Program-made: the position numbers and the translations under genes
Shown here: in pieces, positions 34,216 to 42,219 of the stretch
How the letters are laid out: each line of letters starts with the position of its first letter
Numbering within the stretch: position 1 is the first letter of the stretch
Source: Arsenicibacter sp965247375
GTDB taxonomy: Bacteria; Bacteroidota; Bacteroidia; Cytophagales; Spirosomataceae
Assembly (NCBI GenBank): GCA_965247375.1
Contig: CBDFHU010000113.1
Coordinates: forward strand, 62,001 to 126,000
Length of the DNA stretch: 64,000 bases
Direction: 5' to 3'
The notes under the pieces: model-generated
Seen by the model: the letters and a program-made list of their open reading frames with translations, nothing else
What the model was told of the DNA's origin: nothing
Databases searched by the model: none

Positions 34216-34869
34216 ATGCAACACAATGAACGTAGTGGCCTCCCCGACGGGGAAAGCCATGCCCAGCAGGAAGCCCGCCGTGACTTTCTGAAGCAATCGA
34301 CCCTGCTGACCGCCTTGTCGCTGACTCCTTCGGTAGTGGTAAAAGCCGCTGAAAACCATCTGGATGAAAAGGCAGCCGGCTATTTCGAGCAGGTAACGCT
34401 GAGACTGACCATCAACAGGAAAGCCTACTCGCTGTCGGTTGAACCACGGGTAACGCTGCTCGATCTGCTGCGCGAACGCCTTAACCTCACCGGCACCAAA
34501 AAAGGCTGCGATTACGGACAGTGCGGGGCCTGTACGGTCCACGCCGACGGACAGCGGATTCTGTCGTGCCTGACCTTTGCGGTAATGCACGACGGGCAGT
34601 CTATCACCACCATCGAAGGCCTCGCCGAACCGGGGCCACAGGGAAAACTGCATCCGGTTCAGGAGGCGTTTATCCGGCACGACGGGTTCCAGTGCGGCTA
34701 TTGCACGCCCGGCCAGATCATGTCGGCCATCGGCTGTCTGCGCGAAGACCGCGCCAACTCCCCCAACGAAATACGCGAATACATGAGCGGCAACATCTGC
34801 CGGTGCGGGGCCTATAACAATATCGTCGACGCCATTGCCGACGTAAAGAAAGGAGGGCATAAGGTATGA
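34216..34869 (+). CDS. paoA: Aldehyde oxidoreductase iron-sulfur subunit, Tat-exported
   Basis: A 217-residue xanthine oxidase-family small subunit. The N-terminus carries a twin-arginine signal (RRDFLKQSTLLTALSL, residues 21-36). The plant-type [2Fe-2S] cluster is bound by Cys98, Cys103, Cys106 and Cys118 (GCDYGQCGACTVH); the second by Cys160, Cys163, Cys195 and Cys197 (CGYCTPG, CRCG). It should pass electrons from the molybdenum centre to FAD in a periplasmic heterotrimer with the next two genes. It overlaps the FAD-subunit gene by four bases. The E. coli counterpart PaoABC oxidises aromatic aldehydes. Confidence 0.92.
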   Translation: MQHNERSGLPDGESHAQQEARRDFLKQSTLLTALSLTPSVVVKAAENHLDEKAAGYFEQVTLRLTINRKAYSLSVEPRVTLLDLLRERLNLTGTKKGCDYGQCGACTVHADGQRILSCLTFAVMHDGQSITTIEGLAEPGPQGKLHPVQEAFIRHDGFQCGYCTPGQIMSAIGCLREDRANSPNEIREYMSGNICRCGAYNNIVDAIADVKKGGHKV

Positions 34870-35858
34870 TTAACTTTCAGTACCTGCGGGCGTCATCGCC
34901 TAAAAGCGCCATTGACGGGGTGCGAACCGATCCGTCAGCACAGTTTATCGCGGGCGGCACCAACCTTATTGACCTGATGAAACGCGGCGTCATGGCTCCG
35001 CCAAAGCTGGTCGATATCAATAACCTGTCACTGCGCGACATTACCGACGCGGGGAAAGCAATCCGCATCGGAGCGCTGGCCCTGAACAGCACCGTAGCCA
35101 ATCATCCGCTTATTCAGAAGAAACAACCACTGTTGACACAGGCGCTGAACGCCGGGGCCTCGGCCCAGATCCGCAACATGGCGACGGTGGGCGGCAACAT
35201 GATGCAGCGTACACGCTGCCCGTACTTCTACGACCCGTCGCTGCCCTGCAACAAGCGCGAGCCGGGCAGCGGGTGCGGAGCCGTCGCCGGTATCAACCGT
35301 ATGCACGCCATTTTCGGGCTGGAGACGGTACCGGATCAGCACCTCTGCATTGCCGTTCATCCGAGTGATATGTGCGTAGCCCTTGCGGCCCTGGATTCCA
35401 CGGTTGAACTCTCGGGACCAGACGGCAACCGGACCATTCCCTTTACGGGTTTTCACCGGTTACCGGGCAGTAATCCGCAGCAGGATACCACCCTTCAACA
35501 CGGCGAACTGATTACAGCGCTCCGGATTCCGGATAACCCGTTTGCGGCGCATGCGCATTATCTGAAAATCCGCGACCGGGCGTCTTATGCGTTTGCCCTG
35601 ATCTCGGTAGCGGCGGCGCTCGACCTGAAAGGCAATATCATTCAGCAGGCACGTCTGGCGATGGGTGGAGTGGCGCACAAGCCTTGGCGGCTGACCGAAG
35701 CAGAAAAGATGCTGGCAGGCAGACAAGCCACCGAAGCCACGTTTCGTGAGGCGGCACAGGTAGCCATGCGGGGTGCACGTGCCTTTGAACACAATACCTA
35801 CAAGCTGAAGCTGGCCCCCGCCGCCATTGTGGAAGCCCTGACCAGAGCAGCTGGTTAG
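34866..35858 (+). CDS. paoB: Aldehyde oxidoreductase FAD subunit
   Basis: A 330-residue FAD-binding subunit M of the xanthine oxidase family. FAD motifs are FIAGGTNLIDLMKRG and ATVGGNMMQRTRC. Cys118, Cys128 and Cys137 lie in TRCPYFYDPSLPCNKREPG and GSGCGAVAGINRMHA, matching the extra [4Fe-4S] cluster of E. coli PaoB, which most family members lack. The C-terminal domain includes KIRDRASYAFALISVAAAL. The gene starts four bases inside paoA and is probably co-translated with it. Confidence 0.92.
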   Translation: MINFQYLRASSPKSAIDGVRTDPSAQFIAGGTNLIDLMKRGVMAPPKLVDINNLSLRDITDAGKAIRIGALALNSTVANHPLIQKKQPLLTQALNAGASAQIRNMATVGGNMMQRTRCPYFYDPSLPCNKREPGSGCGAVAGINRMHAIFGLETVPDQHLCIAVHPSDMCVALAALDSTVELSGPDGNRTIPFTGFHRLPGSNPQQDTTLQHGELITALRIPDNPFAAHAHYLKIRDRASYAFALISVAAALDLKGNIIQQARLAMGGVAHKPWRLTEAEKMLAGRQATEATFREAAQVAMRGARAFEHNTYKLKLAPAAIVEALTRAAG

Positions 35859-35872
35859 CACCCCAGCCCTAA

Positions 35873-35978
35873 CCCCTCCCGAATCGTCGGCCCCGCCTCA
35901 ACAAGAGGAGGGGGGAACGTTACTTTTTCAACGCGGCAGCAGCAGCCGCTCTTTCATTCTTTCGCTCTTTCACTCTTT
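35873..35978. repeat. Hairpin and 8-base tandem units between paoB and paoC
   Basis: CCCCTCC (35873-35879) can pair with GGAGGGG (35907-35913). At 35949-35978 three imperfect 8-base units follow each other (CTTTCATT, CTTTCGCT, CTTTCACT, then CTTT), ending eight bases before the paoC ATG. They could affect paoC expression. Confidence 0.5.
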
Positions 35979-35985
35979 AAAGCTT

Positions 35986-38109
35986 ATGATCGGTGATCCA
36001 ATGAGCCGCGTTGACGGGCGGCTGAAGGTAACAGGCGGCGCAACCTATGCGGCCGATAATAACCTCACCGGCCTGTTGTATGGTGTACTGGTGACCAGCA
36101 CTATCGCCAGAGGCCGGATTAAAACTATTGATACACGGGCAGCCCGCAAAGCGCCGGGTGTTATTGAGATTATCACGCATCAGAACGCGCCGAAAGTGCC
36201 GGGTTATGACGCAAAACCGACAGGGCAATCCCGCGTTGACGGGCAGGAATTCCGGGTGTTCTATAACGACGAAATTCTGTTCAATAACCAGCCGGTAGCG
36301 CTGGTGCTGGCCGATACATTTGAACGGGCCAACCATGCGGCTTCCCTGGTTTCGGTGCAGTATGCGAAAGCGCCTCATCAGACGGCGCTCCGGCCGAACC
36401 TGACTAAAGGCACGACCCCCAAACGGGCCGGCGACTACCTGCGCGGACAGGCCAACGCCTATACGACAGCCGCCGTGCGCGTAGAGCAGGAATATACAAC
36501 GCCCATTAACGTCCATAACCCGATGGAGCCACATGCAGCAACAGCCGTCTGGAAGGATGCAGATAACGTAACGGTTTACAACAAGACCCAGGCCGTGAAG
36601 ATCGCGCAGCAGGACATCATGAAGGCGTTCAACCTCAAAGAAGAAAACGTACGGGTTCATTCACCGTTTGTGGGTGGGGCGTTCGGCAGCTCATCGCGGG
36701 TATGGCCACAGGAAATGGCGGCTATTCTGGGCGCGAAAAAGACCGGCCGGCCGGTGAAAGTGGTGCTCCGGCGCGATCAGGTCTTTAACATGGTCGGGTA
36801 CCGTCCGGAATCGATCCAGAAAATCGGCATCGGCGCCTCGCCGGACGGTAAACTGACGGGCATTACGCATGAAGCGTATGGGCTGACATCCAGCTATGAA
36901 CAGTTTACCGAACGTATTGTCGACCCGACAAAATCGCTGTACAACTGCCCGAACCTCAATACTACCTACAAGCTGGTACCGCTCGATCTGAGTACGCCCT
37001 GCTGGACCCGTGGCCCGGGGGAATCGAGCGGGTCCTTTGCCCTTGAATCGGCGATGGATGAACTGGCTTATGCCCTCGGCATGGACCCAATGGCCCTGCG
37101 GCTGGCCAACTTTGCCGAAACTGACCCCGAAAACCAGCATCCGTGGACCAGTAATCAGCTGCGGGCCTGCTATGAACGCGGTGCCCGGCAATTTAACTGG
37201 GCCCGCCGGACACCCGCGCCCGGCTCTATGCGCGACGGCGACTGGCTGGTCGGGCTGGGTATGAGCGCGGGAATCTACAAGGCTGGCCGGTCGGCGGCAA
37301 CGGCCCGGGCAACCCTGCTGGCCGACGGCTCACTACTGGTCCAGAGCGCAACGGCCGATGTGGGTCCGGGCACCTATACCATTATGACCCAGATTGCGGC
37401 CGACGTCATGTCGATGGACCCCGCCCATGTCCGGTTTGAGCTGGGCGATTCGGCCTTGCCTCCTGCTCCCGGTCAGTTCGGGTCACATACCACTACTTCA
37501 GTTGGCTCGGCGGTGTATGATGTCTGCCTGGCGCTCCGGCAAAACGTGCTGGAACTGGCCGGCGGTCAGGCCATCACCACCCGCGACGGCTACGTAGAAC
37601 TACTCCGGCAGAAAGGCCTGCCGCAGTTGTCGGCAACGAAAGAGTCGAAGGGCGGCAACGAGGAAAAAACGCATTCCGGCAAGTCGTTCTGCGCCAATTT
37701 TGTGGAGGTACGCGTACATCTGCTAACGGGTCAGGTACGGGTTGTCAAGGTGGTATCAGCCCTGGATGTCGGAAAGGTGATCAATGCCAAAACAGCCCGC
37801 AGTCAGGTACTCGGTTCAGTAGTCTGGGGACTGGGCATGGCGCTGATGGAAGAAGGACAGATTGACCACCGCTTCGGCCGGTACGTCAACAAAGATCTGG
37901 CCGATTATCACCTGCCGGTCTTCGCCGACACTCCTGACATTGATGTGATCCTGATTGACCAGCCCGATACCATTCTTGACCCGATCGGCGCCAAAGGCAT
38001 CGGTGAAATCGGTATGATCGGGTTTGCGGCAGCAGTAGCCAATGCGGTTTATCACGCCACCGGCAAACGCATCCGGAATCTGCCTATTACGCCCGATAAG
38101 CTGGTATAG
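35986..38109 (+). CDS. paoC: Aldehyde oxidoreductase molybdopterin-binding subunit
   Basis: A 707-residue large subunit of the xanthine oxidase family. It begins MIGDPMSRVDGRLKVTGGATYAADN as seen in MSRVDGRLKVTG, and carries VHSPFVGGAFGSSS (molybdopterin contact), TRGPGESSGSFALE, and the catalytic Glu674 in GAKGIGEIG. Length and motifs fit PaoC, which binds molybdenum cytosine dinucleotide. No leader is seen; like PaoC it would be carried through Tat by the small subunit. No MCD-insertion chaperone (PaoD/XdhC-like) is found next to it. Confidence 0.93.
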   Translation: MIGDPMSRVDGRLKVTGGATYAADNNLTGLLYGVLVTSTIARGRIKTIDTRAARKAPGVIEIITHQNAPKVPGYDAKPTGQSRVDGQEFRVFYNDEILFNNQPVALVLADTFERANHAASLVSVQYAKAPHQTALRPNLTKGTTPKRAGDYLRGQANAYTTAAVRVEQEYTTPINVHNPMEPHAATAVWKDADNVTVYNKTQAVKIAQQDIMKAFNLKEENVRVHSPFVGGAFGSSSRVWPQEMAAILGAKKTGRPVKVVLRRDQVFNMVGYRPESIQKIGIGASPDGKLTGITHEAYGLTSSYEQFTERIVDPTKSLYNCPNLNTTYKLVPLDLSTPCWTRGPGESSGSFALESAMDELAYALGMDPMALRLANFAETDPENQHPWTSNQLRACYERGARQFNWARRTPAPGSMRDGDWLVGLGMSAGIYKAGRSAATARATLLADGSLLVQSATADVGPGTYTIMTQIAADVMSMDPAHVRFELGDSALPPAPGQFGSHTTTSVGSAVYDVCLALRQNVLELAGGQAITTRDGYVELLRQKGLPQLSATKESKGGNEEKTHSGKSFCANFVEVRVHLLTGQVRVVKVVSALDVGKVINAKTARSQVLGSVVWGLGMALMEEGQIDHRFGRYVNKDLADYHLPVFADTPDIDVILIDQPDTILDPIGAKGIGEIGMIGFAAAVANAVYHATGKRIRNLPITPDKLV

Positions 38110-38181
38110 GCATTCACGGGATGCAAGGGACGGAGTGTGAGGAAAGGGGCAACTGTAGTTTTAAATGGCCGCGGCATCGGC

Positions 38182-38189
38182 TATATTTA
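38182..38189 (+). promoter_or_regulatory. Possible -7 box of the S9 peptidase gene
   Basis: TATATTTA matches TAnnTTTG at seven of eight positions, 30 bases before the ATG. It sits inside the palindrome GGCTA-TATT-TAGCC (38179-38192). Confidence 0.4.
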
Positions 38190-38219
38190 GCCGTTAAACC
38201 ACTTCGCACATCGGTCCCT

Positions 38220-40490
38220 ATGGCAACGTCCCCCTTTCCGGTTTTCCGGCATGTGTCTTTTCTAAGTATTCTGATGGCCTTGCCACTTGCTGTTCTGTCG
38301 CAGGGCAAACTGGCCGACTATCAGCGTGCCGAAGCCATGAACGGCGCGTTTCAGAACAAGATTTACCATGCGCCGGACAAGGTGCAGTGGCAAGGGCATA
38401 CGTTCTGGTACCTGAAAACAACGGCCAACGGCAAGGAATTCATTAAGGTAGATGCCGACAAGCGCGGGAAGAATCCGGCGTTCGATCAGGCGAAGCTGGC
38501 GGCTTCGCTTGGCCGGCTGACCAACCGGCAGATCGCGCCGTTTCAGCTGCCGTTCAGTGAGATTACGCTGTTAGCCAACGAGGTATCGTTCAAAATCAAT
38601 GATTCTACGTTTGTCTGTCCGCTCGACAGCTACCAGTGCCGGCTGAAAGAAGTGGCATCTCCGGCCGCTCAGGGCAGGTATTGGGGCAGCCAGAATGATG
38701 AACGGGACGGACGCCCGGTGCCTTCGCCCGACGGAGCGTATGTGGCGTTTATCAAAAACCACAATGTCTACATCCGGCCCACCCGTAAACCGGGCGACGA
38801 AATCGCCCTGAGCTTCGACGGGTCGGAAGGGGATTACTATTCGGCGCGGATCATGTGGTCGCCCGACAGCAAAAAACTGGCCGTGAACAAGGTCAGGGCC
38901 AACGCCCCTCACCTGATTTACCTCATCGAATCATCGCCGACGGATCAGTTGCAGCCCAAACTGCACTCCCGCCCCTATCTGAAGCCCGGCGACGCCCTGC
39001 CGCAGCGGATTCCGACCTTGTTTGTGATTGATACCCGGCAGCAGCTGGCGGCACCGGCTGCGCTGATTACGGAGCAGTATAACGTCACAACGCCTCAGTG
39101 GCGCCGGGACAGCCGCGCGTTTACGTTTGAATACAACCAACGGGGGCACCAGCGCTATACTGTTTTCGAAATGAGTACCGACGGCCGTACGAAACCGCTG
39201 ATCGACGAAACCAGTAAAACCTTTATCCATTACAGCGGGAAATATTTCCGCTTCGACCTCGCCGACGGAAAGGAAATAATCTGGGCGTCGGAACGGGACG
39301 GCTGGAATCACCTCTACCTGTACGACGGCTCGGGCAAAGTCAAAAACCAGATTACCAAAGGCGACTGGGTGGTCCGGCGGGTGGTCCGTGTCGACGAAGC
39401 CAAACGCACGATCCTGTTTGAGGGCAGCGGCCGGGAAGCCGGACAGGACCCGTATCTCATTCAGCTTTACCGCATCAATTTTGACGGTACCGGCCTCGTC
39501 GCGCTGACACAGGGCAACGGCAATCACCGCACCTGGTTTTCGGATGACTATCAATACCTTGCCGACTGCTACTCGCGGGTCGATGAACCGCAGGTAACAG
39601 TACTGCGCGAGGCCGCAACGGGCAAAGTCCTGATGGAAATTGAGCAAGCCGATATCCAGCCCCTGCTCGCCACCAGCTGGCAACGCCCGGAGGTCTTTAC
39701 GGCGAAAGGGCGCGACGGCAAAACCGACATCTGGGGCATCATCGTACGACCATCCAACTTTGATCCGGCCCGGAAATACCCCGTCATCGAATACATTTAT
39801 GCCGGTCCGCACGATTCGTTTGTGCCGAAGAACTTCGTGACCGACTCGCGGGGATCGCTGCACGAAATGGCGGAGCTGGGCTTTATTGTCGTACAGTGCG
39901 ACGGCATGGGTACATCGAACCGCTCGAAAGCCTTCCACGACGTATGCTGGCAGAACCTGAAAGACAGCGGCTTCCCCGACCGCATCGCCTGGATGCAGGC
40001 AGCGGCGCGGCAGTATCCGTACATGGATCTGAGTCGCGTAGGGATCTGGGGCAATTCAGCGGGCGGGCAGAGTTCGGCCGGGGCCTTGCTGCACCACCCT
40101 GACTTCTACAAAGTGGCGGTTTCGTCGTCGGGTTGCCACGACAACCGGATGGACAAAATCTGGTGGAACGAGCAGTGGATGGGCTATCCGATCGGCACGC
40201 ACTATGCGGCGTCATCGAATGTAACCCATGCCGCGAACCTGAAAGGCAAGCTGCTCCTGATTCTGGGCGAGCTGGACGACAACGTTGATCCGTCATCGAC
40301 CTACCAGCTGATTAATGCCCTGATTAAAGCCAACAAGAACTTTGATTTTCTGTTTGTGCCGGGCATGAACCACTCCCTCGGCGGCGACTACGGCGAGCAC
40401 AAACGCCGCGACTTTTTCGTTAAACACCTCCTCGGTACCGACCCGCCGGAGTGGACCTGGACACCGGCCATTACGGTACCGAAGCCGTGA
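38220..40490 (+). CDS. S9 family peptidase (dipeptidyl peptidase IV-like), secreted
   Basis: A 756-residue prolyl-oligopeptidase-family serine peptidase. The ATG at 38220 opens a signal peptide (FLSILMALPLAVLSQG); an earlier in-frame codon at 38121 adds an unlikely leader. The N-terminal beta-propeller contains the DPP4-type block GRPVPSPDGAYVAFIKNHNV. The C-terminal alpha/beta-hydrolase domain has Ser613 in GIWGNSAGGQ, an Asp at about 687 in ELDDNVD and His718 in GMNHS. The nucleophile motif is GNSAGG rather than the usual GWSYGG of DPP4. It likely removes dipeptides in the periplasm. Confidence 0.9.
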   Translation: MATSPFPVFRHVSFLSILMALPLAVLSQGKLADYQRAEAMNGAFQNKIYHAPDKVQWQGHTFWYLKTTANGKEFIKVDADKRGKNPAFDQAKLAASLGRLTNRQIAPFQLPFSEITLLANEVSFKINDSTFVCPLDSYQCRLKEVASPAAQGRYWGSQNDERDGRPVPSPDGAYVAFIKNHNVYIRPTRKPGDEIALSFDGSEGDYYSARIMWSPDSKKLAVNKVRANAPHLIYLIESSPTDQLQPKLHSRPYLKPGDALPQRIPTLFVIDTRQQLAAPAALITEQYNVTTPQWRRDSRAFTFEYNQRGHQRYTVFEMSTDGRTKPLIDETSKTFIHYSGKYFRFDLADGKEIIWASERDGWNHLYLYDGSGKVKNQITKGDWVVRRVVRVDEAKRTILFEGSGREAGQDPYLIQLYRINFDGTGLVALTQGNGNHRTWFSDDYQYLADCYSRVDEPQVTVLREAATGKVLMEIEQADIQPLLATSWQRPEVFTAKGRDGKTDIWGIIVRPSNFDPARKYPVIEYIYAGPHDSFVPKNFVTDSRGSLHEMAELGFIVVQCDGMGTSNRSKAFHDVCWQNLKDSGFPDRIAWMQAAARQYPYMDLSRVGIWGNSAGGQSSAGALLHHPDFYKVAVSSSGCHDNRMDKIWWNEQWMGYPIGTHYAASSNVTHAANLKGKLLLILGELDDNVDPSSTYQLINALIKANKNFDFLFVPGMNHSLGGDYGEHKRRDFFVKHLLGTDPPEWTWTPAITVPKP

Positions 40491-40492
40491 GG

Positions 40493-40815
40493 GGGCGGGG
40501 ACATCGATGGCCTACCGACGCTACGCTGTGGCGCTCCTACGGAGCGAGCGGTACACCATAAATCGTCGTAATCCCCTTGTTGTCCCGTCAGGGACAAAAT
40601 AGCGCAGCGTCGGTAGCACATCGGCAACAAATCATCACCACCATCCCCTTGTCCCGTCAGGGACAATACAGCGCAGCGTCGGTAGCCAATCGCACCAGCC
40701 ATTTCGTGCCGTAGGTACGACACATATGCCGGTAATGCCCCTACAGGGCAGTTGGGGGACGGGATTTTGCTACCGACGCTGCGCTGTGAGGCTCCTACGG
40801 AGCATTCTTATGATT
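40493..40815. repeat. REP-like palindromic repeat cluster, copy 2
   Basis: The 34-base unit occurs at 40512-40545 (identical to 33945-33978) and again at 40770-40803 with three differences. Two copies of TTGTCCCGTCAGGGACAA (40580-40597, 40649-40666) are each followed by GCGCAGCGTCGGTAGC, the exact inverse of the unit's core. The copies point towards each other, so the whole region can fold into long hairpins. It has no coding capacity; the 103-codon frame over it is incidental. Confidence 0.88.
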
Positions 40816-40917
40816 TTACCCGTGAGCTATACCGTTTGCGGGTTGATGCCGTTTAAAACATACCTTCAATTTCACATCATTTTTGCCCGCACCGCGCTGA
40901 TATTTTTACCCCCGCTC

Positions 40918-40925
40918 TATCTTTG
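40918..40925 (+). promoter_or_regulatory. -7 box of the beta-lactamase gene
   Basis: TATCTTTG is an exact match to the Bacteroidota -7 consensus, 32 bases before the ATG. No convincing -33 element is seen at the expected spacing. Confidence 0.5.
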
Positions 40926-40957
40926 CCTTAAAAACACACTTTACATCTGCTACACGC

Positions 40958-41851
40958 ATGAGAACTACCTTGCTCGTCGCCGGGCTGCTCGTTACCCTCT
41001 CTCCGGTCTTTGGCCAGATTACCCGGTTACAGGCTGAAATCAACCAGGTCATCAGCCCCAAAAAGGCAACGGTGAGCGTAGGTATCTACGATTTTGGCAG
41101 CCGGCAATCGCTCTACATTAATGGCGACAAGTACGCACCAATGCAGAGCGTTTACAAGTTTCACGTTGCCTTAGCCCTACTGAAGGCAGTCGATAAGGGG
41201 CAGTTCCGGCTCACGCAGAAGATGAAAATCAAAAAAAGTGATCTGATACCCGATCTGCACAGCCCCATCCGGGAGGCCCATCCTAACGGCGTCGACATGC
41301 CGCTGTCGGAAATTATCCGGTACATGGTCGCCGAAAGCGACGGCAGCGCCTGCGATTACCTCTTCCGGCTGCTCGGCGGCACAAAGCCGGTCGACGATTT
41401 CATTCATCAGCTCGGTGTCCGGGATGTGTTTATCACGGCCACGGAAGAAAAAATGCAGGCCAAAGGCAACTGGGACGTTCAATACACCAACCGGACTACG
41501 CAGAAGGCCATGATCAGCCTGCTGAAGCTATTTTACGAGAAAAAAATCCTGTCGCCTGCCAGCCACACCTTTTTATGGGACGTGATGCTGAGTACCGTGA
41601 CCGGCCCTGACCGATTGAAAAAAGGCCTGCCGGCCGGTACACCGATTGCCCACAAAACCGGTACATCAGGCAAAAACAAGGAGGGTATGATGGGGGCCGT
41701 TAACGACGCAGGTCTGATTAAACTGCCCAACGGCAGGTACTACGCCATCAGCGTATTCGTCACCAACTCAACCGAAGGAGCCGAAGCAAACGAACGGATT
41801 ATCGCCGACATCTCGAAACTGACGTACGATTATCTCGCCAAATCAAAGTAA
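40958..41851 (+). CDS. Class A beta-lactamase (subclass A2-like)
   Basis: A 297-residue serine beta-lactamase with signal peptide MRTTLLVAGLLVTLSPVFG. The catalytic residues are visible: Ser64-x-x-Lys67 in MQSVYKFH, the SDG triplet at 127-129 (SDN in most class A enzymes), a Glu at 163-164 in TEEKMQ for the omega loop, and KTG at 233-235. The omega-loop context and the segment QYTNRTTQKAM resemble the Bacteroidota CfxA/CepA/PER group. It hydrolyses beta-lactams in the periplasm. It is probably an intrinsic chromosomal gene; no mobile element is adjacent. Confidence 0.92.
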   Translation: MRTTLLVAGLLVTLSPVFGQITRLQAEINQVISPKKATVSVGIYDFGSRQSLYINGDKYAPMQSVYKFHVALALLKAVDKGQFRLTQKMKIKKSDLIPDLHSPIREAHPNGVDMPLSEIIRYMVAESDGSACDYLFRLLGGTKPVDDFIHQLGVRDVFITATEEKMQAKGNWDVQYTNRTTQKAMISLLKLFYEKKILSPASHTFLWDVMLSTVTGPDRLKKGLPAGTPIAHKTGTSGKNKEGMMGAVNDAGLIKLPNGRYYAISVFVTNSTEGAEANERIIADISKLTYDYLAKSK

Positions 41852-41878
41852 TATTGAGCTGACCGGCCTCCAAAAAGA

Positions 41879-41905
41879 ATGCCCGGCACAAAACGGGCCG
41901 GGCAT
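41879..41905. terminator. Hairpin downstream of the beta-lactamase gene
   Basis: ATGCCCGG (41879-41886) pairs with CCGGGCAT (41898-41905). No T-run follows on the + strand; T-rich sequence lies on the other side. The remainder of the 41852-42219 gap is AT-rich and holds nothing else I can name. Confidence 0.5.
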
Positions 41906-42219
41906 TAAAGGCTTGTTCAAGTGAATATTTATATGTTCGCTCAAAGAAACCATGTATTTACTTAGCGGCAAACGGCGGCAGGTGACCGTACCTAAGATTA
42001 ACCAAACTTTAATCTTTTTATAAACACCGACCCAATAGTAGTTACAAATACCCTCACTTAAGTATTCATCTCCCACCAAAGTAACGACAATTCTGCCCGG
42101 TCAACTTTTTTGGTTTTCCTTCCCGAAACTGACTTACCTTTTTCGTGCTCACCGGATAAAGCGTAAACGATGCCGTCAAACGGCTCCCGGATAGTTATTG
42201 ACCAAACCTTTACGCTCCT

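Noticed and set aside
38931..39938. Minus-strand frame of 335 codons opposite the S9 peptidase
   Set aside because: It has no recognisable domain or start context, and the opposite frame carries the catalytic triad.
40493..40815. Possible CRISPR array
   Set aside because: The repeats differ in length, orientation and spacing and are palindromic; no cas genes are nearby.
40726..41037. Frame of 103 codons over the second repeat cluster
   Set aside because: It covers repeats and the beta-lactamase promoter and runs into the real gene in another frame.
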